Under the pieces are notes generated by a model. That model ran no database searches. It was not told the DNA's origin and saw only the letters and a program-made list of their open reading frames with translations. DNA of 64,000 bases from Rhizobium aethiopicum (GTDB lineage: Bacteria > Pseudomonadota > Alphaproteobacteria > Rhizobiales > Rhizobiaceae): NCBI RefSeq assembly GCF_900094625.1, contig NZ_FMAJ01000004.1, forward strand, positions 248,001 to 312,000, written 5' to 3'. Shown here piece after piece: positions 25,639-34,466 of this stretch; position 1 is the stretch's first letter, and each line of letters begins with the position of its first letter. A program made the translations under genes and the position numbers.

Positions 25639-26445
25639 CTACTGGATGCTGAACGGGAAATACTTAGCGTTGATCATGTCATAGGTCCCGTCATCCTTGA
25701 TGGCCTTCAAGGCATCGTTCAAGCGGGCAAGACGCTCCTTGTCATCCAGGCGCAACGCGATCCCGGCACCCTCGCCGAAATAAGTGATATCGACCAGATC
25801 CGGCCCCTTGAACTCGCAGCAGGTCCCCGCCTTGGTGTTGGCGATCCAGTCATAAATGGCAAGTTTATCCTCGAGGATGATATCGACGCGCCCGTCCGAC
25901 AGGCCTTTGTATAATTCCGGCGAAGAGCGGAAAACCGTCTTTTTCATGTCTGGATACAGGTGGTTGGCATAAGATTCCTGCGCTGTCGACGATGTCACGC
26001 CGAGTTTTTTGCCGCTGAGGGCGGCGGGGCTGACGTCACTGATCGGCGAGTCCTTGCGGGCGATGAACACCGACGGGCTGGTGTAATATTGGGCGGTGAA
26101 CGCGACCTTCTGGCGACGCTCCAGGCTCATCGACATGGAGGAAATGATCGCGTCGTATTTGCCGGCGACGAGATCGGGGATCATGTCGTCCCACTTTTGG
26201 ATGATGAATTCGCATTCGAACTTGCCGGCTTCGCAAAGGGCATTGGCGATATCGATGTCGAAGCCTTGCAGCTTGTTATTCGCATCAAGATAGTTGAAGG
26301 GCGGAAATGCACCTTCGACGGCAACTCTCATGGGCGTGCGATCTTGCGCAGCCAGCTGCAGCGGTAAGGTCGCGGCGAGAAGAAGACCCAGCCCGCCCGC
26401 CATCAGCGCTCCGCGGAGTATAGTCTGAATGGATAGGCGCAACAT
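25639..26445 (-). CDS. periplasmic amino-acid-type binding protein (family 3), orphan
   Basis: 268 residues. A signal peptide of about 33 residues (hydrophobic ALMAGGLGLLLAATLPLQLA) precedes a family 3 solute-binding domain with the pattern VEGAFPPFNYLDANNKLQGF near 43-62, FDIDIANALCEAGK near 62-76, and WDDMIPDLVAGKYDAIISSM near 85-105. Members bind polar amino acids or opine-like compounds. No permease or ATPase gene adjoins it, and it is divergent from a GGDEF-EAL protein with a periplasmic sensing region. It may therefore serve a remote transporter or act as a sensory partner. The start ATG overlaps the upstream end of the open frame of the divergent gene. Confidence 0.88.
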   Translation of the reverse strand: MLRLSIQTILRGALMAGGLGLLLAATLPLQLAAQDRTPMRVAVEGAFPPFNYLDANNKLQGFDIDIANALCEAGKFECEFIIQKWDDMIPDLVAGKYDAIISSMSMSLERRQKVAFTAQYYTSPSVFIARKDSPISDVSPAALSGKKLGVTSSTAQESYANHLYPDMKKTVFRSSPELYKGLSDGRVDIILEDKLAIYDWIANTKAGTCCEFKGPDLVDITYFGEGAGIALRLDDKERLARLNDALKAIKDDGTYDMINAKYFPFSIQ

Positions 26446-26503
26446 GTCTGAAACTCCTTGTGGGGTAATCTCGCCCGATAGTGCGCTGCAGCCTTTAATT
26501 CTA

Positions 26504-26531
26504 CGTGAACGCTTCTTTGTTAGCGTTCACG
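26504..26531. promoter_or_regulatory. inverted repeat CGTGAACGCT-N8-AGCGTTCACG
   Basis: A perfect 10-bp inverted repeat with an 8-base centre lies in the gap between the divergent binding-protein gene (start 26445) and the GGDEF-EAL gene (start about 26564). Its position suits an operator acting on both promoters; its 28-bp span fits a dimeric regulator. It could also form a hairpin in the 5' leader of the GGDEF-EAL mRNA. Confidence 0.5.
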
Positions 26532-26563
26532 AATGCGCCCGTGGTGGGTTCAGGGGTTTAGGC

Positions 26564-28939
26564 TTGCACATCGTTGTTCCTTCCAGCTCCAATACGTTTC
26601 AGCAATCCTGGATCGCTTCGGGGAGAATTCTGTTCCTGATCGCTGTCAGCGGGCTGGGAGCGATCGGACTGGTCGTGCTCTCTGCGCTCTGGGCGGGAAC
26701 CGAAAGCGACGCCGCGGCCCTCGATCGACAGCGCCAGCTCGTCAATGCGCGCCTCAGGGAACAGGTCGATCAAGTCGCGCATGTCATCGGTCAATTCGGC
26801 AATGGCTATCTCGCCGGTGTCTATCCGGCCTCCCGGGCAGCGGGAGTTTCCTCCAGCCTCGATACTGTTCTTACTGCAGCGGCCGGAAGTGCGATCAGCC
26901 AGACTGCAATGTCGGCCTTCGGCTACGATCAGGCCTTCGTCGTCGACGACAAGGCGCAGCTGATCATGATGACCGACGCCGAAACGGAAAAGCGCTATCG
27001 CTGGATGAGGCCGCTCTTTCTGCCTCTCCTTAAAGACGCCCGCCTTACGGGGAGCCGGGGCACAGTTCCGAGCGAACGGACCCCGTCATCGATGGAAAGC
27101 CGCTTCGCCGATACCGCCCGCGCCAACCGAGCACTGGCCAATCTGATGCGGCTCGAAGGCCGGCCGACCATCGTGGGCATCGTCGCCGTCAATGAAGCCG
27201 CCGAGAGCCAACCGCAGCCGATGCGGCAATTCCTGATCGTCGTGCGGTTTCTTGACGGCGCGGCGCTCGACGAATTGAGCCGGCAACAAGGCCTCAACGG
27301 CGCCCGCTTCGCGCGCACGGCCGACGCTGACGAAAACGAGGTCGCGTTCCAGATCGACGCCACGGCGAACGGTGAACCGATCGGTTTCATCGTATGGCGG
27401 CCCGATCTTCCGGGTTCGAGGGTGATCGGCCGCTTGATGCCGGCGCTTTCAATTGCCGCCCTGGTGATCGCGGTCCTGTTTTCGGTTCTGCTCGTGCGGC
27501 TGCGAAGCAGTCTCGGCGAATTGAAGAAAAGCGAGCTGCACGCACGGCAGCTCGCCCTGCATGATGTGCTGACCGGCCTTCCCAACCGCGCCATGTTCGC
27601 TATGCGGTTCGAGGAGTGTCTGGCCGATACGCGGAATTCCGCCGAGCCATCGGCAGTGGCGCTGCTTGACCTCGACCGCTTCAAGGCGGTGAACGACACC
27701 TTCGGCCATGCAGCCGGCGACGAACTCATCAGGAGGGCTGCGGAGCGGATCGGCGCAGTGCTTCGTCCGCATGACACGCTTGCCCGGCTCGGCGGGGATG
27801 AGTTTGCCCTGCTTCTGCGGAACGTAAAAGATGATCAAATCCTGCCGTCCATATGCGAAGCGATCGTTGCCGAACTTGGCAAGCCCTTCCCGCTTTTGAA
27901 GGGCGAAGCGGTCGCCCGGGTCGGCGGCTCGATCGGCGTGACCGTCGTGCCGGATGCCGGGCGCAATGCCGACGATATCATGCGGTACGCTGACGTCGCG
28001 CTCTACGAGGCAAAAATGGGCGGAAGGGGCCAGTGGCGCGTCTATTCGCCATCCATGGACGGCGGCAGAAATGCGCGCGACATCCTCAAGAACGAGTTGC
28101 GGGAAGTTCTGGCCCAAAGCACCGCCTCACTCCCTCCCCCTTCCGCGCCGATTGCGGGCAGATCTGATTTCGGGTCGCTCGAGGTCTATTACCAGACCGT
28201 GCATCGTGCCGGGCACGGATTTCAGGCGTCGGGCGCGGAAGCGCTCGTGCGTTGGCGCCACAGTCAGCGCGGGCTCTTGACGCCTGCCAGCTTCATCCCT
28301 GCTGCCGAGGAGGGCGGTCTTATCGACGCGCTCGGCTTCTGGGTACTGCGCGAAGCCTGCAGAGCCGCCTGCAAATGGCCTGACGGCACCTTTGTCGCGG
28401 TCAATGTATCTCCCGCCCAGCTGCGTCGACCAAATTTTGCCGACGAGGTCTTCGCTGTGCTTCAGGAGAGCGGGTTGCAGCCATCCCGGCTCGAGCTCGA
28501 GCTCACCGAATCTTCGCTCATTGAAGATAATTCCGAGATTTATTCGGTGCTGAAGTCGCTGCGCAGCCAAGGCGTTCAGATTTCGCTGGACGATTTCGGA
28601 ACCGGCTTTTCATGCCTCAGCCATCTGGTGCGCTTCGACATAGACCGTCTCAAAATCGATCGCTCGTTCGTCTCTTTGCTAGGCACGAAAGCCAACGGTG
28701 CGGCCATAATTGGCGCAATCGTCGCGCTCAGCCGCAACCTCGGCATCTCGACGACTGCCGAGGGGGTCGAAAGCGAGTATCAAAGGGACTTTCTGACTGC
28801 CCTCGGCTGCACCGATCTCCAGGGATACTTCTTCTCCAAAACCGGTTCCGCTCCGCGATCTCGACTGCTTCGGCCAGCCCGAAAGTGGCCCCGCGTTACG
28901 GACGATCGCTCCAGGCGCCATCGCCTGAGCACCTTTTGA
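26564..28939 (+). CDS. membrane GGDEF-EAL protein with CHASE4-like sensor, c-di-GMP turnover
   Basis: About 791 residues. A first membrane helix (21-43) and a second (293-312) enclose a periplasmic region of about 250 residues resembling CHASE4 sensors. Then come a GGDEF domain with intact GGDEF at 410-414 and a canonical RxxD inhibitory site five residues before it (RPHD), and an EAL domain with EAL at 559-561, the ELTESSLIED segment, DDFGTGFSCL and LKIDRSFV. Both catalytic centres look intact, so it may synthesise or degrade c-di-GMP. The start is uncertain: TTG at 26564 after AGGGGT is chosen; the frame is open from 26429, which would overlap the divergent gene. The neighbouring periplasmic binding protein might deliver a ligand to the sensor. 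Confidence 0.87.
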   Translation: MHIVVPSSSNTFQQSWIASGRILFLIAVSGLGAIGLVVLSALWAGTESDAAALDRQRQLVNARLREQVDQVAHVIGQFGNGYLAGVYPASRAAGVSSSLDTVLTAAAGSAISQTAMSAFGYDQAFVVDDKAQLIMMTDAETEKRYRWMRPLFLPLLKDARLTGSRGTVPSERTPSSMESRFADTARANRALANLMRLEGRPTIVGIVAVNEAAESQPQPMRQFLIVVRFLDGAALDELSRQQGLNGARFARTADADENEVAFQIDATANGEPIGFIVWRPDLPGSRVIGRLMPALSIAALVIAVLFSVLLVRLRSSLGELKKSELHARQLALHDVLTGLPNRAMFAMRFEECLADTRNSAEPSAVALLDLDRFKAVNDTFGHAAGDELIRRAAERIGAVLRPHDTLARLGGDEFALLLRNVKDDQILPSICEAIVAELGKPFPLLKGEAVARVGGSIGVTVVPDAGRNADDIMRYADVALYEAKMGGRGQWRVYSPSMDGGRNARDILKNELREVLAQSTASLPPPSAPIAGRSDFGSLEVYYQTVHRAGHGFQASGAEALVRWRHSQRGLLTPASFIPAAEEGGLIDALGFWVLREACRAACKWPDGTFVAVNVSPAQLRRPNFADEVFAVLQESGLQPSRLELELTESSLIEDNSEIYSVLKSLRSQGVQISLDDFGTGFSCLSHLVRFDIDRLKIDRSFVSLLGTKANGAAIIGAIVALSRNLGISTTAEGVESEYQRDFLTALGCTDLQGYFFSKTGSAPRSRLLRPARKWPRVTDDRSRRHRLSTF

Positions 28940-29005
28940 TCGTCACGCGGTTGGGAACTTTCGCTGCGGACAGCGGTTGACGCCCCGAGATGAAGGGAGG
29001 ACGTG

Positions 29006-29590
29006 ATGGGCGAGCTCGGCGAGTGGCGGCACCTTTGCGTCGACATGCAGCGGATGTTTGCGGAAGATACCCCCTGGCACGTTCCCTGGATGGCTCGGAT
29101 CTCCCCTCAGATCGAGGAACTCGCCGGCCGGCATCCGTCCCGAACGATCTTCACCCGCTTCGTGCCGCCCCAGCATGCGGATGCCATGCCCGGAAAATGG
29201 CGGGACTATTACCGGAAATGGTGGATGATGACGGGCGAGCATCTTCCGCGTGGCCTGGTCGAGCTGGCTTCCTCGCTGGCCTTGCTTGTTCCGCCGGCAA
29301 GATATTTCGACAAACGCACCTATTCCCCCTGGATCGACGGCCGCCTCCACACAACTCTTCAATCCGAGCGGGTCGACACCCTTGTGGTCACCGGTGGGGA
29401 AACGGACGTCTGCGTGCTTGCGACGACGCTCGGCGCCATCGATCTCGGCTATCGTGTCATCATGCTGAAGGACGCCGTCTGCAGTAGCGCAGACGACACC
29501 TATGACGCATCGCTGGAGCTTCTGCACGACCGCTTTTCCGTGCAGCTCGAGCTCATGGAGACGGAAGAGTTCTTGAGCAGCCTTGGCTGA
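29006..29590 (+). CDS. isochorismatase-like cysteine hydrolase
   Basis: 194 residues of the isochorismatase superfamily. The likely catalytic triad can be seen: Asp in HLCVDMQRMF near residue 13, Lys in YFDKRTYSPW near 103, and Cys in GGETDVCVLATT near 130. Members hydrolyse amide or vinyl-ether bonds, for instance nicotinamide, N-carbamoyl compounds or isochorismate. The ATG at 29006 has GGGAGG upstream at a good distance; a GTG at 29003 is three bases earlier. It stands 66 bases after the GGDEF-EAL gene in the same direction. Substrate is not predictable. Confidence 0.85.
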   Translation: MGELGEWRHLCVDMQRMFAEDTPWHVPWMARISPQIEELAGRHPSRTIFTRFVPPQHADAMPGKWRDYYRKWWMMTGEHLPRGLVELASSLALLVPPARYFDKRTYSPWIDGRLHTTLQSERVDTLVVTGGETDVCVLATTLGAIDLGYRVIMLKDAVCSSADDTYDASLELLHDRFSVQLELMETEEFLSSLG

Positions 29591-29714
29591 GGGCCTTCCG
29601 GGCGACCTTATTGATTGTACCAAGGCATGGCCGTTCCCCGCAAAGGTGGTGAGCACGCTTGCGCATGAGACCGCAAAGACCGCACTCGCACCTTGCGCTT
29701 CAGGCGTCTGGCAC

Positions 29715-30014
29715 TCAGCGGGCTTCCTCGTTTTCTGCCTTTTCCAGAGCTGCGTTCAACAGTTGGAGCGCGAACTCCTCTGCAGCCTTTTCGTCATCCG
29801 CGCAGAGCTTCAACGGGGCGCACCTCTTCTTCAGATTGCGAACAAGTCGCCGTCGAAGCCTCGGGACCAGGCGCGTTCCCGTTTTGGCGAGAAGCTCCTG
29901 CAGACAGGTAACGGCAACCGCTTCGAACATGAGAAGCTTGCCTTCGACTTCACCTTGCGAAGGAATGGGCGACCGCTCACCGCCCCGTTTGAAGTCTCTC
30001 TCCGTCGACAGCAT
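29715..30014 (-). CDS. hypothetical small protein, 99 residues
   Basis: I do not recognise a family. AGGAGG seven bases before the ATG at 30014 and a dense helical, charged sequence support a real gene. The middle is basic (LVPRLRRRLVRNLKKRCAPL, near residue 50), and the C-terminal third is acidic and alanine-rich (ADDEKAAEEFALQLLNAALE). No membrane or export signal is visible. The open frame extends to 30257, but the added part lacks a ribosome binding site. Such a basic/acidic split occurs in small nucleic-acid-associated proteins, but this is not evidence of function. Confidence 0.6.
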   Translation of the reverse strand: MLSTERDFKRGGERSPIPSQGEVEGKLLMFEAVAVTCLQELLAKTGTRLVPRLRRRLVRNLKKRCAPLKLCADDEKAAEEFALQLLNAALEKAENEEAR

Positions 30015-30409
30015 CTGCGGCCTCCTAGCCGATGACAGACCCGCACCTGCCTGAATTGCGCGATCAGGACGTCCAAACCGACTGCCGGGAATTATAACAC
30101 CATCTCTTCTGTCTGGCTCGACGAACGCTAGCGCGAAGTCGACGTTCTTTCCTGGAGCTGAGATCAAGACTACTCTCGGCCGAAGCGGGATTTCGTACGA
30201 GGTCCAAGACGCCGAATTCGCATCGGCCGCGGAACACGGGCGATTATGCCGGCGCAACGGTCATCGTCGTAAAGCCGCCCGGAATGCTTCATTGATGGGC
30301 GGCAATCGCGGATGGGAGATGCCCGATTTGAGACATGTCAATGCGCAGTTCCGGGTCAGGTGCCAGAGTGGTAATATCAGATCGCCATTCTCTTTTTCGG
30401 GTGTACACC
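30015..30409. other. intergenic stretch of about 395 bases
   Basis: No gene was recognised. A short plus-strand frame ending at the TGA near 30295 gives text such as ATVIVVKPPGMLH, which might be the remnant of a decayed gene. The right part must hold the promoter of the universal stress protein gene and that of the small gene to the left. Confidence 0.35.
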
Positions 30410-31234
30410 ATGAAACGGCATATCCTTCTCCCGCTCCTCACTTACCCGGATGCGACTTCGGAAATCATGGTCGCCAATGCGGTCATGCTCGCGCGGCACA
30501 TGCAGGCGACGCTGACCGTCTGTCCGGTGGAGATTACCATTCCCGACGTCTCCAATGCCCTGTCCTCACTGATCATCGATGCGGCACGAATGGCGCGGGA
30601 AGCCGGAGCGCTGAGCCGCAAGCGTGCTTCGGCGCTGACGCAGAAAGTGGTCGATGAGGCAAGGGCCGCTTCCGTCGATCTACGCACCCGCGAGATCAAG
30701 GTTGAGGAGCCATTCGTCGTCGACGCGCTGGCGGAAGCCTCGCGCGCCTACGATCTTGTGCTTCTGGAACTGGCAGGCCTCTCCCGTCCGATCGTCGAGG
30801 CGGTGCTGTTTGGATCGGGGCGGCCGCTCATCCTCTATCCGCCGGCGCCGTTCGGCGGCCGGATAGATCGTGTCGCCATCGCCTGGGATGGCAGCCGCGC
30901 GGCTGCGCGGGCAGCCCATGATGCCTCGTTCTTCCTCGAGCAGGCCTCCAAGGTCTGTCTGCTTTCCGTGATCGACGAGAAGCCGGTGACGTACGAGACG
31001 GGGGATTGTCTCATCGAAAACCTGCTGAAGAGCGGCGTGACGGCCGAGGCGACGCGGGTGCGTGCGCACGGCAAACCGGTCGGGGAGGTGCTGCAGAGCA
31101 AGGCCCTGGAATTGCGGGCAGATCTTCTCGTCATGGGCGGATTCGGGCATTCGCGCCTGCGGGAATTCGTGCTCGGCGGCGCGACGGAGGCAGTGCTGAC
31201 CAGCATTACCCTGCCTGTCCTGCTATCGCATTAA
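30410..31234 (+). CDS. universal stress protein (UspA family)
   Basis: 274 residues. The N-terminal half resembles a divergent Usp unit (HILLPLLTYPDATSEIM). The C-terminal half, from about residue 150, is a clear UspA domain starting RVAIAWDGSRAAARAAHDAS and ending with the ATP-binding pattern MGGFGHSRLREFVLGGAT near 245-262. So it is a tandem Usp in which only the second unit keeps the G-x2-G-x9-G(S/T) loop. Such proteins help under nutrient, oxidative or oxygen stress. The ATG at 30410 begins at the family N-terminus; the ribosome binding site is weak. The open frame from 30335 is not used. Confidence 0.88.
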   Translation: MKRHILLPLLTYPDATSEIMVANAVMLARHMQATLTVCPVEITIPDVSNALSSLIIDAARMAREAGALSRKRASALTQKVVDEARAASVDLRTREIKVEEPFVVDALAEASRAYDLVLLELAGLSRPIVEAVLFGSGRPLILYPPAPFGGRIDRVAIAWDGSRAAARAAHDASFFLEQASKVCLLSVIDEKPVTYETGDCLIENLLKSGVTAEATRVRAHGKPVGEVLQSKALELRADLLVMGGFGHSRLREFVLGGATEAVLTSITLPVLLSH

Positions 31235-31352
31235 GAGACGGTATGCGATGAGGGGATCGGCTTCGAAACACTGGCTCTCGGACTGATTGTCAATGCCACG
31301 AAGGCCGCGTGCCTCACAACCCGCGGCTTGTCGCTCAGCAGGAAGCAGCTCC

Positions 31353-32420
31353 TCAATCTCGTCGCAGCGTCTTGCCGCACTCCGCATCGAACAGATGAAG
31401 CTTGCCCGGTCGGGCAGCAATCGTTACGGCCTGCCCCGGCTCGAACTCGTGACGTTCGGACAACACGGCGACAAGCTCGCCGGACCCGTAGCGCAGAAAT
31501 ACCATCGTCTCGTGGCCGGTGGGTTCGGTGACGTTGACGGTCGTCTTCAACCCGTTCGGAGCGAGTGCCAGATGTTCGGGCCGCACGCCAAGGCGCACAG
31601 CCTGGCCATCGGACGCTTCCGGCGTGAAGCCGAGTGCAATCTCATCGCCTGTCTCCGTGACGAAGGCAGCACCGTCGGCCTTGTAGCGGCCTTTCAGCAG
31701 ATTCATCGACGGCGAGCCGATGAAGGTGGCCACGAACGTATTGCGCGGACGATCGTAGAGTTCGAGCGGCGTTCCCGTCTGTTCGATCCTGCCGCCCTGC
31801 ATGACCACGATCTTGTCGGCCATGGTCATCGCTTCGACCTGGTCATGGGTGACGTAGATCGTCGTGGTTCTCAGCCTCTGATGAAGCTCCTTGATCTCCT
31901 TGCGCATCTGCACGCGCAGCTTGGCATCGAGGTTCGACAGCGGCTCGTCGAACAGGAAGACTTGCGGCGACCTGACAATGGCCCTTCCCATCGCCACGCG
32001 CTGCCGCTGGCCGCCCGAAAGCTGGCGCGGATAACGGTCGAGATAGGGCACGAGGTCGAGGGTCTCGGCCGCCGCCTGCAGACGCTGCTTGATGACATCG
32101 GCAGGCTGTTTCTGCAGGCGCAGCGCGAATACCATGTTTTCGGCAACCGTCTTGTGCGGATAGAGTGCATAGCTCTGAAAGACCATTGCAATATCGCGAT
32201 CCTTCGGCGGCAGATTGTTGACGATCTTTCCGCCGATCGAGATGGTACCGCCGGTGATGCTTTCCAGCCCCGCGACCATGCGCAACAGGGTCGACTTGCC
32301 GCAACCGGACGGGCCGACGAGCACCACGAACTCGCCATCGCGAATATCGATGTCGACGCCGTGCAGGATATTTAAAGCGCCATAGGCCTTCCGCGCCTCC
32401 GAAATATTGACCTCAGCCAT
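31353..32420 (-). CDS. carbohydrate ABC transporter ATPase (UgpC/MalK type)
   Basis: 355 residues. The ABC domain has Walker [10 protein letters not shown] near 37-45, the signature [16 protein letters not shown] near 133-148 and Walker [13 protein letters not shown] near 153-164; a C-terminal TOBE/OB-fold region ([20 protein letters not shown]) follows. It powers the divergent binding-protein/permease set at 32759-36496. The ATG at 32420 ([14 protein letters not shown]) has GGGAGGC upstream; the frame to 32474 is not used. Being on the opposite strand from its partners, it shares their 338-base control region with the two palindromic operators. Confidence 0.93.
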   Translation of the reverse strand: MAEVNISEARKAYGALNILHGVDIDIRDGEFVVLVGPSGCGKSTLLRMVAGLESITGGTISIGGKIVNNLPPKDRDIAMVFQSYALYPHKTVAENMVFALRLQKQPADVIKQRLQAAAETLDLVPYLDRYPRQLSGGQRQRVAMGRAIVRSPQVFLFDEPLSNLDAKLRVQMRKEIKELHQRLRTTTIYVTHDQVEAMTMADKIVVMQGGRIEQTGTPLELYDRPRNTFVATFIGSPSMNLLKGRYKADGAAFVTETGDEIALGFTPEASDGQAVRLGVRPEHLALAPNGLKTTVNVTEPTGHETMVFLRYGSGELVAVLSERHEFEPGQAVTIAARPGKLHLFDAECGKTLRRD

Positions 32421-32551
32421 ATGCCTCCCACTCACTTTCCGGCCACCCCCGGCGTAATCCCCAAGGGTCTGCATCTCTCGCCGATATCCCAGGCATTACG
32501 GCCAGCGAAAACGCGTTTTGCCACGACCCGGGACGCCGCCAAATCTCCTCC

Positions 32552-32565
32552 ATGAAACGTTTCAT
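32552..32565. promoter_or_regulatory. operator candidate 1, ATGAAACGTTTCAT
   Basis: A perfect 14-bp palindrome with central CG, the layout of LacI/PurR-type operators. It lies between the divergent ATPase and binding-protein genes, just before a possible -35 box (TTGACT, 32572-32577). An identical copy is at 32639-32652. The LacI regulator encoded at 36514-37563 is the obvious candidate to bind it. Confidence 0.78.
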
Positions 32566-32638
32566 TTTTTATTGACTTTTTCCGCTTGCCGTCTAATGCT
32601 CGATGGCGAGACCGAGAGGAGCGGTTTCAAACAAGAAT

Positions 32639-32652
32639 ATGAAACGTTTCAT
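32639..32652. promoter_or_regulatory. operator candidate 2, ATGAAACGTTTCAT
   Basis: An exact second copy of the palindrome at 32552-32565, with centres 87 bp apart. It lies about 107 bases before the binding-protein start and downstream of the possible promoter, a good place to block transcription. Two identical sites would allow looping by a LacI-family tetramer or cooperative binding. Confidence 0.78.
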
Positions 32653-32758
32653 TTTCTTGTTTACCAGATAGTTCTGCACGAGACCAGTCCCAAATTCGGG
32701 CCGGATACTATTCGGAAACACTGGCTGGCGGCAGCGCACCAACGTGGAGGAGGAAGAC

Positions 32759-34399
32759 ATGAAAGTCGAAATTTACGATGCATTGATGCGCCGCCAGGCA
32801 AGCCGCCGCGACGTGTTGCGCGGAACGGCAAGTGCTGCGGCTCTGCTCGGCCTGTCCGGCGCGATGGGTGGAATTGCCGGCACGGCGTTCGCCGCCGATG
32901 ATCTGCGTGCCCAGATCCTGCAGATTCCGGGCGTCGGCAAGGGCTCGCCGACGGATGGAGACTGGCAGAAGGTCGGCGAGCTCTGCCTTGGCCCGACCAA
33001 GGCCAATGTCAAGGAGGGTGAGTTCGCAGGCGTCGAGCTGACCTTCATGGGGCTCAACAACCAGAATCTCCACAACTTCCTGTTCCGCGGCTTCCTGAAG
33101 CCGTGGGAGGCCTATACCGGCGCCAAGATCAACTGGATCGACCTTGCTCAGGCCGATTACAACGCCCGCCTTCAGCAGTCGATCGCAACCGGTACGGTTG
33201 ATTACGACATTTTGGAAATGGGCGCACCCTTCGAAGGCGACACAGCCGGACGCGGGCTTCTGGACGAGATGCCGGACTGGGCTGCAAAGCAGATCGAAGC
33301 CGACGACCTGGTGAGTTACCTGAAGCCACCGGTCGGCACCTGGGACGGCAAGACCTATCGCGTCACGATCGACGGCGACTGCCACACCTTCGCCTATCGT
33401 AAGGACTATTTCGGCGAAGGCTCGATCAGCGGCATGGCCGAGCCGCCGAAGACCTGGCAGGAGGTCAACGCAGCGTCCAAGGCGCTGATCGGCAAGACCG
33501 ATCCGCTGACCGGCCAGCCGGCCTACGGTTATCTCGATCCGCTCAAGGGCTGGGGCGGCTTCGGCTTCTATTTCATCGAGAACCGCGCAACGGCCTATGC
33601 CAAGTATCCCGGCGACCCGGCCTGGCTATTCGATCCTGAGAATATGAAGCCATTGGTCAACAACCCCGCATGGGTCCAGGCGATCCAGGATGTCCTGGAT
33701 CTGATCGCGGCCAAGACCTATCCGGCCGATCAGATCAATGCGGATCCCGGCACCACCGCCTTCTCGCAGTTCCTGGCGGGCACCGGTGCAATGCTGATGT
33801 GGTGGGGCGACGTCGGCTCCAGCGCGCGCACCTCGGACACCTCGGTCGTCGGCGACGTCGTCGGCTTCGGCATCAACCGCGGCTCCAACCGCGTCTACAA
33901 CCGCAAGACCGGGCAATGGGAAGAAAAGTACAACGAGGCGCCCAACATGGCCTATCTCGGCTGGGGGATCTACGTCACCAAGCGAGTCTCCGCTGACGAG
34001 AAGAAGCGCAAGGCGGCCTGGTCTGCTGCCGCCCATCTCGGCGGCAAGGATCTGTCGCTGTGGACGTCTGCCTATCCGTCCGGCTTCCAGCCCTACCGCC
34101 AGTCCCACTTCAACTACGACGAATGGGAAAAGGCGGGTTACGACCGGGCCTACATCGAGGACTATCTGGGTTCGAACGCCGACAGCTATAATCACCCGAA
34201 CGCAGCGATCGAACCGCGCATCCCCGGCATTTTCCAATATTACTCCGTCGCCGAGGACGAATTGGCGAAGGGCTTTGCCGGACAATACAAGTCGGCACAG
34301 GAAACCGCGGATGCGATTGCCGCCGCCTGGGAAAAGATCACCGACCAGATCGGCCGCGACAGCCAGCTGAAACTCTATCGGACGAGCCTCGGGCTCTGA
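32759..34399 (+). CDS. carbohydrate ABC transporter binding protein, Tat-exported
   Basis: 546 residues, longer than most family 1 binding proteins (about 420-450). A twin-arginine-like signal (QASRRDVLRGTASAAALLG, about 14-32) ends near AFAADD. The body has the family 1 pattern: WEAYTGAKINWIDLAQADYN near 120-140, a hinge region WQEVNAASKAL near 235, and a C-terminal SAAHLGGKDLSLW segment. It captures a sugar or polyol for the following two permeases. The ATG at 32759 follows GGAGGAGGAA. It heads an operon with permeases, LacI regulator, FucU/RbsD mutarotase and PfkB kinase. The sugar itself is not predictable. Confidence 0.9.
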   Translation: MKVEIYDALMRRQASRRDVLRGTASAAALLGLSGAMGGIAGTAFAADDLRAQILQIPGVGKGSPTDGDWQKVGELCLGPTKANVKEGEFAGVELTFMGLNNQNLHNFLFRGFLKPWEAYTGAKINWIDLAQADYNARLQQSIATGTVDYDILEMGAPFEGDTAGRGLLDEMPDWAAKQIEADDLVSYLKPPVGTWDGKTYRVTIDGDCHTFAYRKDYFGEGSISGMAEPPKTWQEVNAASKALIGKTDPLTGQPAYGYLDPLKGWGGFGFYFIENRATAYAKYPGDPAWLFDPENMKPLVNNPAWVQAIQDVLDLIAAKTYPADQINADPGTTAFSQFLAGTGAMLMWWGDVGSSARTSDTSVVGDVVGFGINRGSNRVYNRKTGQWEEKYNEAPNMAYLGWGIYVTKRVSADEKKRKAAWSAAAHLGGKDLSLWTSAYPSGFQPYRQSHFNYDEWEKAGYDRAYIEDYLGSNADSYNHPNAAIEPRIPGIFQYYSVAEDELAKGFAGQYKSAQETADAIAAAWEKITDQIGRDSQLKLYRTSLGL

Positions 34400-34413
34400 T
34401 CGTTTGACCTAAC

Positions 34414-34441
34414 GCGCTGGCGGATTGGAATTCGCCAGCGC
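34414..34441 (+). terminator. stem-loop after the binding-protein gene
   Basis: GCGCTGGCG pairs exactly with CGCCAGCGC, and inner bases can extend the stem. It lies 15 bases after the binding-protein stop and 26 before the permease start, with no T-run. It probably stabilises the binding-protein mRNA and dampens expression of the permeases, as is common in such operons; that role is inferred. Confidence 0.6.
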
Positions 34442-34466
34442 CCATTCTGTCCGGGCGAGGAATATC

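Noticed and set aside
32572..32597. TTGACT and TCTAAT as a definite promoter of the sugar operon
   Set aside because: The spacing is only 14 bases, too short for a confident sigma-70 promoter; mentioned only as possible context for the operators.
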